Shown here piece by piece: positions 1 to 9,059 of a DNA stretch of 64,000 nt; position 1 is the stretch's first letter, and each line of letters starts with the position of its first letter. Position numbers and translations under genes: made by a program. The DNA comes from an uncultured Paracoccaceae bacterium (lineage in GTDB: Bacteria; Pseudomonadota; Alphaproteobacteria; Rhodobacterales; Rhodobacteraceae), in NCBI GenBank assembly GCA_947488605.1, contig CANKZJ010000002.1, positions 1-64,000 on the forward strand, in the 5' to 3' direction. The notes below the pieces were generated by a model. It had not been told where the DNA came from and did not search any database. It saw nothing but the letters and a program-made list of their open reading frames with translations.

Positions 1-102
1 CTCAGTGGCTACGATGAGCAACAAACACTCTCTTAGCAAATCGCCCTATTTGGACCCATAGGCGCTGACGTCAGACACCTTTCATGCGCTGTTTCCATTG
101 CC

Positions 103-1158
103 TTGCTCCCAGCGACAAGCTGGGCGCAAGAGGACGCCGCATCAGCATTTGCCAGCCGTGATTTCGCAACCGCCAAAGCACTTTGGCTTAGCGAAGCGGC
201 TGACGGTTCAGGTGAGGCTATGCTCGGCCTTGGCTTGCTCGCCGACCGCGGCTTTGGTCAACAGCGCGATTTTGACGTGGCGTTTGAATGGTATCTTCAG
301 GCAGCCTCACTTGGCTTGGCAGAGGCACAGTTTAACGTCGCGATCATGCTGGACGCCGGACTAGGGCGCGACCGCGACGTGCAAGAGGCGCAAATCTGGT
401 ACACGCGTGCTGCTTTGCGCGACCATGCGCGGGCGCAATACAATCTTGGCCTGCTATATGAAACCGGTGATGGAATTGCATCCAATCCTGCGTTAGCTGC
501 ATACTGGTTTGGGAAAGCTGCTCAGACGGTGCCCGCTGCTGCGCAAAAAGAGGTAACGCAGGTCACTGAAACCCGTACCCTTGCACCGCCGATGGTGACG
601 TTTGCCGACGTTGGTGCCTCGCAGGTCGAACTTGTCTGGGATGCTGACGTAAACGCAAGCGCTACGCATCTTGTTGAAGTGATTGAAACGCCGCAAGCAG
701 ACGGAAACTATGGCGCGCCCATACTCTCGGTTGCCACGGTTGCCTCTGGCATCCTCGATTTGGATAGTTTGCCGACGAACAATGTAATGTGGCGGATCGT
801 GAACTTGGCTAGTGACGATACCGACTACGCGGCAGACGAATGGTCTGGCCGCGCAGGTATACATCCGCCACGTGGCAGAATTACACTCATTTCCGATCCG
901 GCAGTAAAATCTATGGAGAATGCTGCAAGCGTCTTTGCGTCTTCGCTGCGAAACGCGGGTTACTGGGTTCAAATCACTGACGACCTTTCCAAAAAATCTG
1001 ACAATTTCTATGTCAGCTACGGGTATGCGTCAGATCAACAACTAGCAAATGCAGTTGCAGCATTCTTGCCATCAACCGAGCAAATCACACCTGCCAAGCA
1101 GTTGTTGCGTTCTATGCAGCCTGGGGAAGTCGTCGTGAACTTAGGTGCCTTCCGGTAA
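103..1158 (+). CDS. Sel1/TPR-like repeat protein, probably exported
   Basis: Residues about 10-140 carry Sel1-type tetratricopeptide repeats (recurring A-x-x-LG-x-x-x-x-x-G blocks such as AQYNLGLLYETG), which usually make protein-protein contacts. The C-terminal 200 residues are not recognised; the last part faintly resembles a LytR_C-like fold. The start is a problem. The first in-frame standard start codon is the TTG at 103, but the same frame is open back to 37 and reads through a convincing export signal (RHLSCAVSIALLP-ATSWA, cleavage before QEDA). No ATG, GTG or TTG precedes that signal, so either a rare start codon is used (ATA at 58 or ATT at 97) or the original start was lost. The gene is separate from its downstream neighbours. 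Repeat family fairly sure, function unknown. Confidence 0.7.
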   Translation: MLPATSWAQEDAASAFASRDFATAKALWLSEAADGSGEAMLGLGLLADRGFGQQRDFDVAFEWYLQAASLGLAEAQFNVAIMLDAGLGRDRDVQEAQIWYTRAALRDHARAQYNLGLLYETGDGIASNPALAAYWFGKAAQTVPAAAQKEVTQVTETRTLAPPMVTFADVGASQVELVWDADVNASATHLVEVIETPQADGNYGAPILSVATVASGILDLDSLPTNNVMWRIVNLASDDTDYAADEWSGRAGIHPPRGRITLISDPAVKSMENAASVFASSLRNAGYWVQITDDLSKKSDNFYVSYGYASDQQLANAVAAFLPSTEQITPAKQLLRSMQPGEVVVNLGAFR

Positions 1159-1555
1159 AGGGGGGGTCCAAGCCATGAGTGACGAACTACGACAGATTTT
1201 CTTGGATGAAGGGGCTTTGTCCCCAGCTTGATCATTGGCCATCGTTTACTTGCTGGGATCTATCTGAATGGCTGGTTTTCCCGCTGCATCGCAATATTAG
1301 GGATATTGTCGGTGGAAGAATTGTCCTGCTGCATGCGCACGCAGCACAAGACTAATAGGTCTGCTATGGGCTCACTGCAGACTTCGTAGCATGCGCAGCA
1401 TCAAGGCGTTCGCCTCGCTTCACTGTCGTTGAGGACGGCCCTAAAGCCGACCTTGGTCTTGGCTTTCGATTGCTGCGATCGCAGCCCGCATTCCCGACAT
1501 TCGCTGCACCCGTTCCAGCAGCCACCTAGGATGCTGCAACTTCGACAACAACCTG
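1159..1555. other. Gene-free stretch of about 400 bases
   Basis: No convincing gene on either strand. An 18-codon ORF behind a purine-rich run begins at 1175 (MSDELRQIFLDE) and stops at 1231; it could be the 5' stub of a lost gene. A weak hairpin, GCTGC-ATGCGCAC-GCAGC, sits near 1331-1348. The stretch separates the Sel1 gene from the convergent end of the HEPN gene and probably contains both 3' ends. Confidence 0.4.
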
Positions 1556-3113
1556 TTACCTCCCCCTGATATAGTCGTGATCGGGAACCGTTGATGAGAC
1601 AACGATGCCTCGGCTATCAGCACGGCTGATCTCTTCGGCAAAATTGATCATATCTACAAAATAAAACAGCGCCGCTCTGACCAGCTTCAGTGAATCCAAA
1701 GTTAGGGACTCAAATCTATTGAGATGCGTATGATCCACTGCTAACGACGAAGAAGAGTGGTCGTCTGGGAACATGTCATCATGAAGGACAGAAAAGCGAT
1801 GCGTTGAGCTATTTCTGTAGCTTTTGTGCGCCTCCATAAAGCCGTGCCCTCGGCTATCGTCTTTCGAGATGTCGTGGTAAATGTTATAGAGCGCAATCAG
1901 CCCCGGATTTCCTGACCTAAATGAATTCGCGATCTCTTCATTTAAGGTGAATATTCCACCCTTTCCGGTCTTACCCCAGATGTCGGAAAAGCTGGTTTTA
2001 TGTGCTTTCTTCATTCCTAGATAGCAGGCCAAGGCAACCGCAATCTTATCTAAGATATCGAAGGCGATGCGTTGGGCACTTGTCAAAGCAGAAAAGCGGA
2101 CACCGTAGACGGCATAGTCCAAGGTATCTGCATGGGAGGTCGTTTCAAAGAACGGGGTATCAGTGTCATACTCGCGTACATCAAAGTATACCTGCCGGGC
2201 GAAAGCGAAATCAGACTTCATAACGTTAATCATAGCAAAAATCTCGGGGACTCGTTGCTCGTCTGAGATTTTCGCGTGGATGGATGGAACGGTCAGTAAA
2301 TCAAAGCGGCCGGATGAATACTCTTTGGCGCTGCAATGAATCGATAACGCCAATCCATTCTCTTCTATGAATGCGAAATACGGATTTTGAATTCTCTTTT
2401 TGCGGCCAGGTTTTGATCTTAGCTGCATCCTCAACAGCCTTTTTGACAGTTGGCAAAACCTCTTTTCCCGAAAACTCGACGACTGTGTCATAGTTGGCCG
2501 ATACCACGTCTGAAAGCTGTCGGATGCGCTCAAGCAGAGTATCGACATGACAGTAAGTTTGATAGGTTTCTGACTTCCGACAAAATAGTCCTGCAAGCCT
2601 CATTGAGTGTCGCATTTCCTGATATGCAGCGACACCGTTACGCGGCAAGAGTATCAGCGCTTTCTGAAAACAGTCCAGAGCTTCTACCCAGCGGGAAGTT
2701 TCTAGAAGAAGAATTCCAATATTGGTCAGTGCTTGTGATCTCAGTTCATAAGAAGCCGAGCTATCGCGCATGACCGACCCAAAATGAACCCTCGCTTGGA
2801 AACGATCTTCAAACGCCTGACCGGCAACAAGAGACAACGGACCATGTCCAAGGCGTGAGCGAACTTGCAGACCATTTGCCAAGTTATATGAGAGAGCAGA
2901 ATCAGGCTTGGCGATTTTCATAAGCTCGTCAAAGATTTCGACACCTTGACTTACCGATGTCACATCATTCATTGCGTCGCCGCAGTCGACGAGCACAACC
3001 GCGGTCGCAACTTTTTCCTCCGGACTGCTGCCCAACTGACCTAAAAATGATAGCGCAGCTTGCGGGTCCTCGTTTCTCAGCTTGTAAAGCTCGTCAATTT
3101 TTTCAACTGACAT
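1556..3113 (-). pseudogene. TPR + LA2681-type HEPN protein, split by one frameshift
   Basis: Two overlapping reading frames make one broken gene. The first (3113 down to 2301, 270 aa) has helical TPR-like repeats (SRWVEALDCFQKALILLPRN). The second (open from 2596 to 1556) matches the LA2681 HEPN family: ADTLDYAVYG, DILDKIAVAL, SFSDIWGK, NPGLIALYN and an RNSSTH box (R-x4-H) encoded at 1799-1816. The frames join cleanly near 2397-2401, a run of five A on the coding strand: deleting one A gives ...WPQKRIQNPYFAFIEEN... and a protein of about 518 aa with TPR then HEPN. HEPN proteins of this kind are known or suspected RNases. A strong AAGGAGG lies before the ATG at 3113. A sequencing error is the alternative to true inactivation. 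Confidence 0.75.
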
Positions 3114-3194
3114 AGTTCATCCTCCTTGTCGCGCATAGCTTTCTCGGTTTGCCGCGCACCTTTAACTGGGGGACGTCGTGCTTCCAGCATTTCC

Positions 3195-3216
3195 TCTACT
3201 GGGTATACCCAGTAGA
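3195..3216. promoter_or_regulatory. 22-nt perfect palindrome upstream of the HEPN gene
   Basis: The arms TCTACTGGGTA and TACCCAGTAGA meet with no spacer, centred between 3205 and 3206. The site lies about 82 bases upstream of the HEPN gene start on the minus strand and about 45 bases downstream of the MauJ-like stop. Perfect dyad symmetry without a T-tract fits an operator for a dimeric regulator better than a terminator. The regulator is unknown. Confidence 0.45.
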
Positions 3217-3260
3217 CGGATAGAGTTGCCGTTCATCATGCAATGGCGAAGCAAGCCCCG

Positions 3261-4580
3261 CTACCTGTCCTCTAGTTCTTTGCGGTTGTTCTCGATCTTC
3301 CTCCAAAACTCGACATCCTTGTCGAACTCGGAGTAGTCAGGCATCACATTGACCGGAATGAACTCGTCCTTGCGAGCGATCAATTCACCTGTCTCATAAT
3401 TTGAAATTCGCAACTGCCCGTTGCCGTAGTAACCAGCTAGAAATTCCAGGGTTTCCGCTTTGTGTCGTGCATATATTGAGCTATTATCGTCAGGCGCACC
3501 GAATACGCCATTGTGGACATCGAACTCTAGGCGTTCGTTTTCGAAATCGAGGTTGAACTTGACTCTAAGTCGACCGTCCTCTCGCTCGAACTCCATTCGA
3601 ACCTTACTTCCCTCTTGTACGATATGAACAGGGTTGAGGTTTTCGAAGGCTTCAAACGGGCCTTTTCCGTGAAGCTGAAAGGATATTGCTGGAACATCGA
3701 TGTTGGTACCCGATGGAATAGCTTTTCCGGCAAGTAAATCGTCAACCAAGATTTGCCCAAAGATTCGTTTGAAACCAGCCAATTCGTAAAGGTGCTCTCG
3801 GTAAACGGTGCTTGCCGTTTTTACGCCTAAAAACTCTTCGATTGCGAGTTCCGCAAGTTCTTCAATCAGAGGTTTCTCCTTATAGAGTCGATTGGTGTCT
3901 GACGGATTGTCAGGGTCCACGATTGGACTACCGCCAGCATGAGCGATTGCGCACCGACCCGAGACATATAGATGTTGCGGAATGTTAGAGACACCGGAAG
4001 CAGTTAGGTTGGTCAGTGCGTCCTTGCCTCGCCCGTTGGGAAGTCGTGTCACCGCTTGAGTGATCCAGTTCGGAATTGCTTGGCCCCTCCCAACGGCGAC
4101 CTCAAGCACTCGATAAAAAGAAAGAAACGAATATGCAACATGGCTTAAGCCACGGCCATCACGCATCAATCCTAGCGCAAGACGTGCTTTTACGTCGGTG
4201 ACCTCTGGCAGATATCGCAGGTCGATCTCCTCACGTATCGTAAAGCCGTGCCCTTTGCCTCGTTGAAATGCAAACGGAGAGCTTCCGCCTCCGAATGATA
4301 CTAGGACTGCTCCGCTTCTATCCAACCAAGATAGGACGCTCAGAAATTGGAGAATTTTCTCTTTCGTCGCGTCATTGGCATCAGCGTCGCGAACCGCAAT
4401 CCCGGGATAAGCGTCAGATGTGATCGGAATTATCCAATACTCATCGCCCAAATACATAATTCGCTGAACACGCACAGGCCATGCCATCGAAGGCTCGATG
4501 TAAGCGACCGTCCAATGACCCGGTTTTTTCAGCGGTTCGGTTAGTGCGTCTTTGTATTCAAGGATTTGGAGGCCAAGCAT
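3261..4580 (-). CDS. MauJ-like protein with a HEPN-type RxxxxH motif
   Basis: A 439-residue soluble protein resembling proteins annotated as 'methylamine utilization protein MauJ', although no mau genes are nearby, so the name should not be read as a function. The family-like block runs from about residue 145 to 275: SHVAYSFLSFYRVLEVAVGRG, then LYVSGRCAIAHA, PIVDPDNP and TVYREHLYELAGFK. RCAIAH (residues 209-214) fits the R-x4-H catalytic signature of HEPN ribonucleases. The gene lies between a relaxase and a second HEPN-type gene, on the same strand as both, in AT-richer DNA than the relaxase. The start ATG abuts the TAG of a 37-codon ORF, suggesting coupling. Family similarity fairly confident; RNase role is inference. 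Confidence 0.65.
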   Translation of the reverse strand: MLGLQILEYKDALTEPLKKPGHWTVAYIEPSMAWPVRVQRIMYLGDEYWIIPITSDAYPGIAVRDADANDATKEKILQFLSVLSWLDRSGAVLVSFGGGSSPFAFQRGKGHGFTIREEIDLRYLPEVTDVKARLALGLMRDGRGLSHVAYSFLSFYRVLEVAVGRGQAIPNWITQAVTRLPNGRGKDALTNLTASGVSNIPQHLYVSGRCAIAHAGGSPIVDPDNPSDTNRLYKEKPLIEELAELAIEEFLGVKTASTVYREHLYELAGFKRIFGQILVDDLLAGKAIPSGTNIDVPAISFQLHGKGPFEAFENLNPVHIVQEGSKVRMEFEREDGRLRVKFNLDFENERLEFDVHNGVFGAPDDNSSIYARHKAETLEFLAGYYGNGQLRISNYETGELIARKDEFIPVNVMPDYSEFDKDVEFWRKIENNRKELEDR

Positions 4581-4694
4581 CTATTTCTCAAGTTGTTTTA
4601 GATGGATCCTTTGTTTCATCATCTTCGCTGGACCTCCACTACAGAAACCAACTGCTAACAAATCACATATCGCATGCTTCAAGTCGTCAGTCAT
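4581..4694 (-). CDS. Possible 37-residue leader peptide/protein
   Basis: An ATG at 4694 is preceded by GGAG at 8 bases, and the frame ends in TAG at 4581-4583, directly against the ATG of the MauJ-like gene. The product would begin MTDDLKHAICDLLAVGF and end in a lysine-rich tail. The head-to-tail junction and good ribosome site suggest it is translated and coupled to the next gene. It resembles nothing I know, and an ORF this short can arise by chance. Confidence 0.4.
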   Translation of the reverse strand: MTDDLKHAICDLLAVGFCSGGPAKMMKQRIHLKQLEK

Positions 4695-4810
4695 GATTTA
4701 CACTCCAGATCGAATGTCAGGTTTTTGGAAGTGTCGCGTCCGCATGAGTCTGTGCAGCGAAAGGCTGCTTTCCGCCGTCTCTGCGTAATGCCCGCCGCCA
4801 CATGCTCCCT

Positions 4811-6895
4811 CTACAGGCCCAGCCCGCGCTGCCTGCCAAACGTCCAATCGATCCCGCCGCCGGGCATGCCTACTCCGGAGACTTGCAGCCCGATGCGCCG
4901 CTCCAACGTTTTGTTCCAAGGAACAAGGCTGAAGCCAAAGCCATCGTCGATCATCGCGAACCGTCCGCTCGCCAGTTGCGTGCTACCGGTCAGTTGACCT
5001 GCGAACTGACTGCCGGATGTCACAGGCTTCCAGTTCCGCCCTTTGTCCGCAGCCATCGCACGCCCGACGCGGTCGACCTCACGCCCCTCAAGGCGTTGGA
5101 TCAGGTCCTTCGGCGCGCGGATACGTCCTTCCCCAAGGTCGACCGCGTCCCTGCGCGCCACCAGCACGCGCTTGCGGCGGTCCATCGCCCGGCCTGCCTC
5201 TGCGCCGAAGCCGGTCTCCCTCACTGAATCCCGCCGCTGTGCTACCAGTTCCCGATCGAGCCAGGTCGCACCGTCGTGGGTCACCTGCTGGTCTAGGCCG
5301 ATGGGCGACAACACCTCCATGCGCGGGCCGGGACCATGGCGTTTGCGATCATGGGCCAGCCCGCGTTTCGGCAGGTCCTGCGGCACCGACCAGTGATCCT
5401 CGCCGTGACGCTCAACGATCCCGGCGCGCCGCAGGGCTTCAAGCCGCCGCACATGGGCGGCGACGCAGCGGTCCGGATCGGGGACGATCCCCTGTTCCTT
5501 TGCGATTTCGATGTGTCGGGACGGGCGATAGGTGCCGTCATTCTCAGTGGCGGCAAGGATGTTGCTGTCCGCCACCCTTGCTTCCGTCGGCGGCGGTGTC
5601 GCCGACACGATCATGCCGCGTCCGATGTCGTCGCAGCGGTCTGCGCGGAGCTCGATCTGGTGAACGCGGCCGTCGGTGCCGTCGATGACCAGCTGCATCC
5701 AGTCGCCAGTCTCGTCGGCTGCAAGTTCCTTGGCAAGAACGCGACCAGCGATCTGCTGCTGCAGTCCGTCTCTGTGCATCGTGAGCTGTGCCGCTCCGCG
5801 CTGCGCCTCTATGCCGTTCGCCTCAAGTGCGCGATACATGGATTTGGTGATATCGTCGCGCTTCCCCATCTCACGCAACGTGGGTTCCGCGCTGTCGTCC
5901 AGATGCCAGACGCCCGGGTCGATCTGCTGCGCAAGTCCGAGTTTTTCGAGATATTGTGCCCGGCCGATCAACAGCGCGCGGTTGCGCTTCATCGTCTCCA
6001 ACATGTCCTTGTCCGGTCGCAGATCGGCGAACTCGTTGTTCGCCCGTTGCTCGGCCATCAGCATCCGGTCGAGGCGGGTAAAGCGCTCGGCGTTTACTTC
6101 GCGGCGCAGCTGATCTGTGACCTCAAGGTCGGTCTGGTGACCCAGTTCCAGCGTCACGATCCCGCTCGCGCGCTCCCGAACACCATGCGCGATATAGTCG
6201 CCAGCGATGTTCAGGATCTTGCCATCATCGGTCACGCCCCGGACGAGGATGTGGCTATGCGGGTGGCCGGTGTTATAGTGATCCACTGCGACCCAATCGA
6301 GCCGCGTCTGCAGATCGGCCTCCATCTGGGTCATGAGATCGCGGGTCGTCTGGCGCAGGTCCGACAGGTCGATGGCATCCTCCGCAGAAACAATGAAGCG
6401 GAACTGGTGCCGGTCGTCGCGGCCCCGATCGAGGAAGTCCCGACCGTCGGCGATGTCCGCATCTGCGGAATAGACCTGTCCCTTCTCACCATCGCGGGTG
6501 ACGCCATCGCGCTCCAAATAACGCAGATGGGCGTCAACCGCTTTGGCGCTCACGAAGGACCGCCCCCGTGCAGCGCCACGCTGCGGATTCAGCTTCACAA
6601 TCCGCGCTTTCACGGTCACCCGGCGGGCCCGCGTTCGGGTCCCGTCCAGGCCGCGGGACCACGGATTCCGGCCCTTCAACGCCGCCGCCACCTTGGCACC
6701 TCGACCCCGGGCGTTGAACCGTCCGCTTGCCTTCCTCTTCCCGGCCAACTGGTTTGGATCGCCGCCCGCACGGCGGATCGCGCGGTGCACATCGGCCAGA
6801 AACCCACGCGCCGGGCGACGCACCTGCGGAGCCCTCTGGGCGCGATCCCGGACCTTGCCGGGGCGGATGCGGAAGTCGCTTTCGTTGCGGGTCAT
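4811..6895 (-). CDS. MOBP-type relaxase / DUF3363 protein
   Basis: This 694-residue relaxase nicks DNA at an origin of transfer and starts conjugative transfer. The N-terminal part is very basic. The metal-binding region holds DHYNTGHPHSHILVRG (about residues 205-220). The C-terminal half is typical of DUF3363 and ends with ASGRFAMIDDGFGFSLVPW and a GRQRGLGL tail, so the gene looks full length. In related elements it sits with traG-like, DUF736, DUF2840 and signal-peptidase genes; none of those is seen here, so this element looks mobilizable or decayed. The GC-rich composition differs from the AT-richer genes to its left. A long ORF on the opposite strand is a shadow. Confidence 0.85.
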   Translation of the reverse strand: MTRNESDFRIRPGKVRDRAQRAPQVRRPARGFLADVHRAIRRAGGDPNQLAGKRKASGRFNARGRGAKVAAALKGRNPWSRGLDGTRTRARRVTVKARIVKLNPQRGAARGRSFVSAKAVDAHLRYLERDGVTRDGEKGQVYSADADIADGRDFLDRGRDDRHQFRFIVSAEDAIDLSDLRQTTRDLMTQMEADLQTRLDWVAVDHYNTGHPHSHILVRGVTDDGKILNIAGDYIAHGVRERASGIVTLELGHQTDLEVTDQLRREVNAERFTRLDRMLMAEQRANNEFADLRPDKDMLETMKRNRALLIGRAQYLEKLGLAQQIDPGVWHLDDSAEPTLREMGKRDDITKSMYRALEANGIEAQRGAAQLTMHRDGLQQQIAGRVLAKELAADETGDWMQLVIDGTDGRVHQIELRADRCDDIGRGMIVSATPPPTEARVADSNILAATENDGTYRPSRHIEIAKEQGIVPDPDRCVAAHVRRLEALRRAGIVERHGEDHWSVPQDLPKRGLAHDRKRHGPGPRMEVLSPIGLDQQVTHDGATWLDRELVAQRRDSVRETGFGAEAGRAMDRRKRVLVARRDAVDLGEGRIRAPKDLIQRLEGREVDRVGRAMAADKGRNWKPVTSGSQFAGQLTGSTQLASGRFAMIDDGFGFSLVPWNKTLERRIGLQVSGVGMPGGGIDWTFGRQRGLGL

Positions 6896-7430
6896 GGAGC
6901 CACGATCGACGTCCGATCCGGGTCAATCAAGTGGCGTTTGAGGAGCATCGAAGCATGGCGTGCAAAGAGAAGCCGTAGCGGGCTCTCGCGTGAAGGCACT
7001 GCGCAATGTGCCACGTCAGGACATTGAAATCATTCATAAAACGGGGAAGCCCTGCCGCAAGATACCGTGCGATCCATCGTGCGTTGCGCCAAAAAACAAT
7101 GTGCAGACAACAGCTTAGGGCCATAGGCCCGGCCAGCGAGGAACTCGCTTTATCTTGCCATCCCCTTCTGTTGCTCCCGTCTGCGCTCCCAAGAGGCCCA
7201 ATTCGTCATGTTCATCATGCCGCCAATGTGCCTGCACAGCCAACTGGACCGAGATGATTCGAAGGATGGCAGCATCGCTCTGAGGCGCGGCTGTCGCCAG
7301 TCGAATTCATACCGAAACGCCGATGTGCCGGACAATCCAACTGTCCGATTTGTACGCTGTGACAGGCCGTTTTGCGCGGATGGGCTGCGTGCTCTGCACA
7401 AGCTGAACACATGGCTCCATGCTATCTTGC
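6896..7430. other. Long gene-poor stretch upstream of the relaxase
   Basis: More than 500 bases with only short overlapping ORFs on both strands, none recognised and none with a good ribosome site. As it lies directly upstream of a relaxase it is the natural place for the relaxase promoter and an origin of transfer, but I found no clear inverted repeat plus nick-site motif. Otherwise nothing seen. Confidence 0.3.
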
Positions 7431-7730
7431 ATGACACCTTTGACTGGCCCTTCGCAGCAGCAGCCCCGTCCGTCCCGGACGGTCGATGCCGCGCGGATCA
7501 AGGCGGCACTGGTGAAGGTGTCGAAGCTCGTCGTCGAGGATGCAGCGTTCACACCTGTCTTCGAGCGGCTCGAGGCGGAACTGGCCGCAGCCATGAAGGA
7601 AAAGACACGTCTCAATGACGCTCAGCGCCGGGCGCGGGCGCTGCTGGATCAGAAGGCGATCCCGCGCACAAGCTCTGCGACGTGGTCCAGCGATGCGCCC
7701 TTGCCGTATCGTTCCCGGTCGAGCCGATGA
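7431..7730 (+). CDS. Small helical protein of the integrative element
   Basis: About 100 residues, starting MTPLTGPSQQ. The core ARIKAALVKVSKLVVED followed by FTPVFERLEAELAAAM is predicted helical and resembles short hypothetical proteins I remember beside integrases in Rhodobacterales elements. The tail after about residue 70 is serine- and arginine-rich and lies antisense to the 3' end of the integrase (overlap 7649-7730), so the end may not be under protein-level selection. An ATG at 7419 is also possible. Function unknown. Confidence 0.5.
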   Translation: MTPLTGPSQQQPRPSRTVDAARIKAALVKVSKLVVEDAAFTPVFERLEAELAAAMKEKTRLNDAQRRARALLDQKAIPRTSSATWSSDAPLPYRSRSSR

Positions 7731-8917
7731 CCGAACAGGTCGCGTCTGATCCGATCGTCTATCCCGGCGGCGAGCATCCGGTCCTCGAAAGAATGACGCA
7801 GGGAATAGAAGGAGTGGCGCGGCGTCTCGAGCAGACCGTTGGCGCGGAGGAACTTGTTGACGACCGCGCTGAGCGTAGCCCGGTTGCGGTAGCGGGGGAA
7901 GCCGTCGGGAAACTGCATGAAGGCCTCCAGCGAGACGCCCGCCAGCGGGATCACCCGTCGGGCGTAGTGGCTCTTCAACTGCCGCCCTTCTGCTTCGATG
8001 GAGATATGTGGCACGTCGCAATCGAGCCGGATCGTATCCGTCGTCAACGCCGCTCCTTCAGATGGGCGATAGCCGGTGTTGATCATACCCAACAGCAAAG
8101 CGCGCGCTTGGCCATTCAAGCCGTCCAGCGCGCCGGGGGCGAGCAGGCTTGTTCTGATCCAGTCCTCGGTGAATGGCGGCCGCGTCCGCGCCTCGCCTTC
8201 CTTGAAGGACAACTCACCCAGAGGCAGCGATAGTCCAAGCCGCTTCATCGTGTTCACGGTCTTCAACACGTCGCCGAGATGGATCAGGTCCTTGTTCGCG
8301 GAATTTGCCGTGACCTCTCCCGCCTCGATCCGGTCGAGCCAGTGCTGGCGGAAATCGAGCATGTCGTCGCGTGTGATGTTGGCGATGTCCTTGTTGCCGA
8401 CGACCGCGATGAAGTTTTTCACCGCCTTCTTGCGTGGCGCTTCCCAGCGGCGCAACTGGTCCTCACTCTTGCCGAAGGTCTTCTCCCTCGCGAGCGTCCA
8501 ATAGAGTTGCAGCGCCTTGGTGACCGTGATGCGGGGTTCGGGAATAGTGCCGAGAAGGGCGGCGGCCTCGACGGGGTCGGGCTGGTTCGCGGGAGCGGGG
8601 ATCGCTTCGATACGTTCGACAATGTCCTCGACCGGCAGTTTGGCCACATTGCCCGCGTCCAGATACCGGAAGCCCCGCGCCCGGGCGAGGTCGCGGGCGG
8701 CTTCGTAACGGACCTCCGCATCCTCGCTGTTCCCGGCCAGCCGCGCCTCCCAGGCCTCGATCATCTGGCTCCACGCGCGATCTGCCTTACTCCTCGCAAG
8801 CATTTCAGAGTCGGTATGCAGGCTGATCCAGACCGTTTCGCGCGGCTCAACCCCGCGATACCGGCGTGGAACGCGACGGCGGAGATGGTAGAAACGACCT
8901 CTTTTTGCGATGCTCAT
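7649..8917 (-). CDS. Tyrosine site-specific integrase of the tRNA-Ser element
   Basis: A 422-residue phage-type integrase with an N-terminal DUF6538-like region (SIAKRGRFYHLRRRVPRRYRG). Catalytic features: Arg in NTGYRPSEGA, the second Arg box in FYSLRHSFED, a GHR box, and the probable nucleophile Tyr in DRERYGKG. The histidine of the usual H-x-x-R box is replaced (Y-S-L-R), seen in some of these integrases. The start at 8917 is chosen because GGAAGG lies upstream; an ATG at 8935 is in frame. The gene begins about 140 bases from the 3' end of tRNA-Ser, the classic arrangement of an element integrated into a tRNA gene. Confidence 0.85.
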   Translation of the reverse strand: MSIAKRGRFYHLRRRVPRRYRGVEPRETVWISLHTDSEMLARSKADRAWSQMIEAWEARLAGNSEDAEVRYEAARDLARARGFRYLDAGNVAKLPVEDIVERIEAIPAPANQPDPVEAAALLGTIPEPRITVTKALQLYWTLAREKTFGKSEDQLRRWEAPRKKAVKNFIAVVGNKDIANITRDDMLDFRQHWLDRIEAGEVTANSANKDLIHLGDVLKTVNTMKRLGLSLPLGELSFKEGEARTRPPFTEDWIRTSLLAPGALDGLNGQARALLLGMINTGYRPSEGAALTTDTIRLDCDVPHISIEAEGRQLKSHYARRVIPLAGVSLEAFMQFPDGFPRYRNRATLSAVVNKFLRANGLLETPRHSFYSLRHSFEDRMLAAGIDDRIRRDLFGHRLDRERYGKGASLDHVAELVRGIAF

Positions 8918-9059
8918 GGCGGACACCTTCCGCATTTGTGCAGCAAATTGTGCAGCAAAATGTGCAGCAAATCAAGCGGACCAAGAACCGCCATAAGCGC
9001 GAAAACGCCGAATTCCACCCTACTATCAGATGGTTATGAGATAGAGATTCTGAGGAAAA

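Noticed and set aside
1175-1231. 18-codon ORF starting MSDELRQIFLDE
   Set aside because: Could be the stub of a truncated gene, but too short to support.
5336-7027. 563-codon plus-strand ORF opposite the relaxase
   Set aside because: Product is low-complexity and unlike any family; it is the antisense shadow of a GC-rich gene with clear relaxase motifs.
6927-7437. Several 65-95 codon ORFs between relaxase and the small integrase-side gene
   Set aside because: Mutually overlapping, poor starts, arginine/serine-rich shadow-like sequence.
1-9059. Second attachment site (copy of the tRNA-Ser 3' end)
   Set aside because: I looked for a direct repeat of the T-arm and acceptor end by eye and found none, so the element's left end cannot be set.
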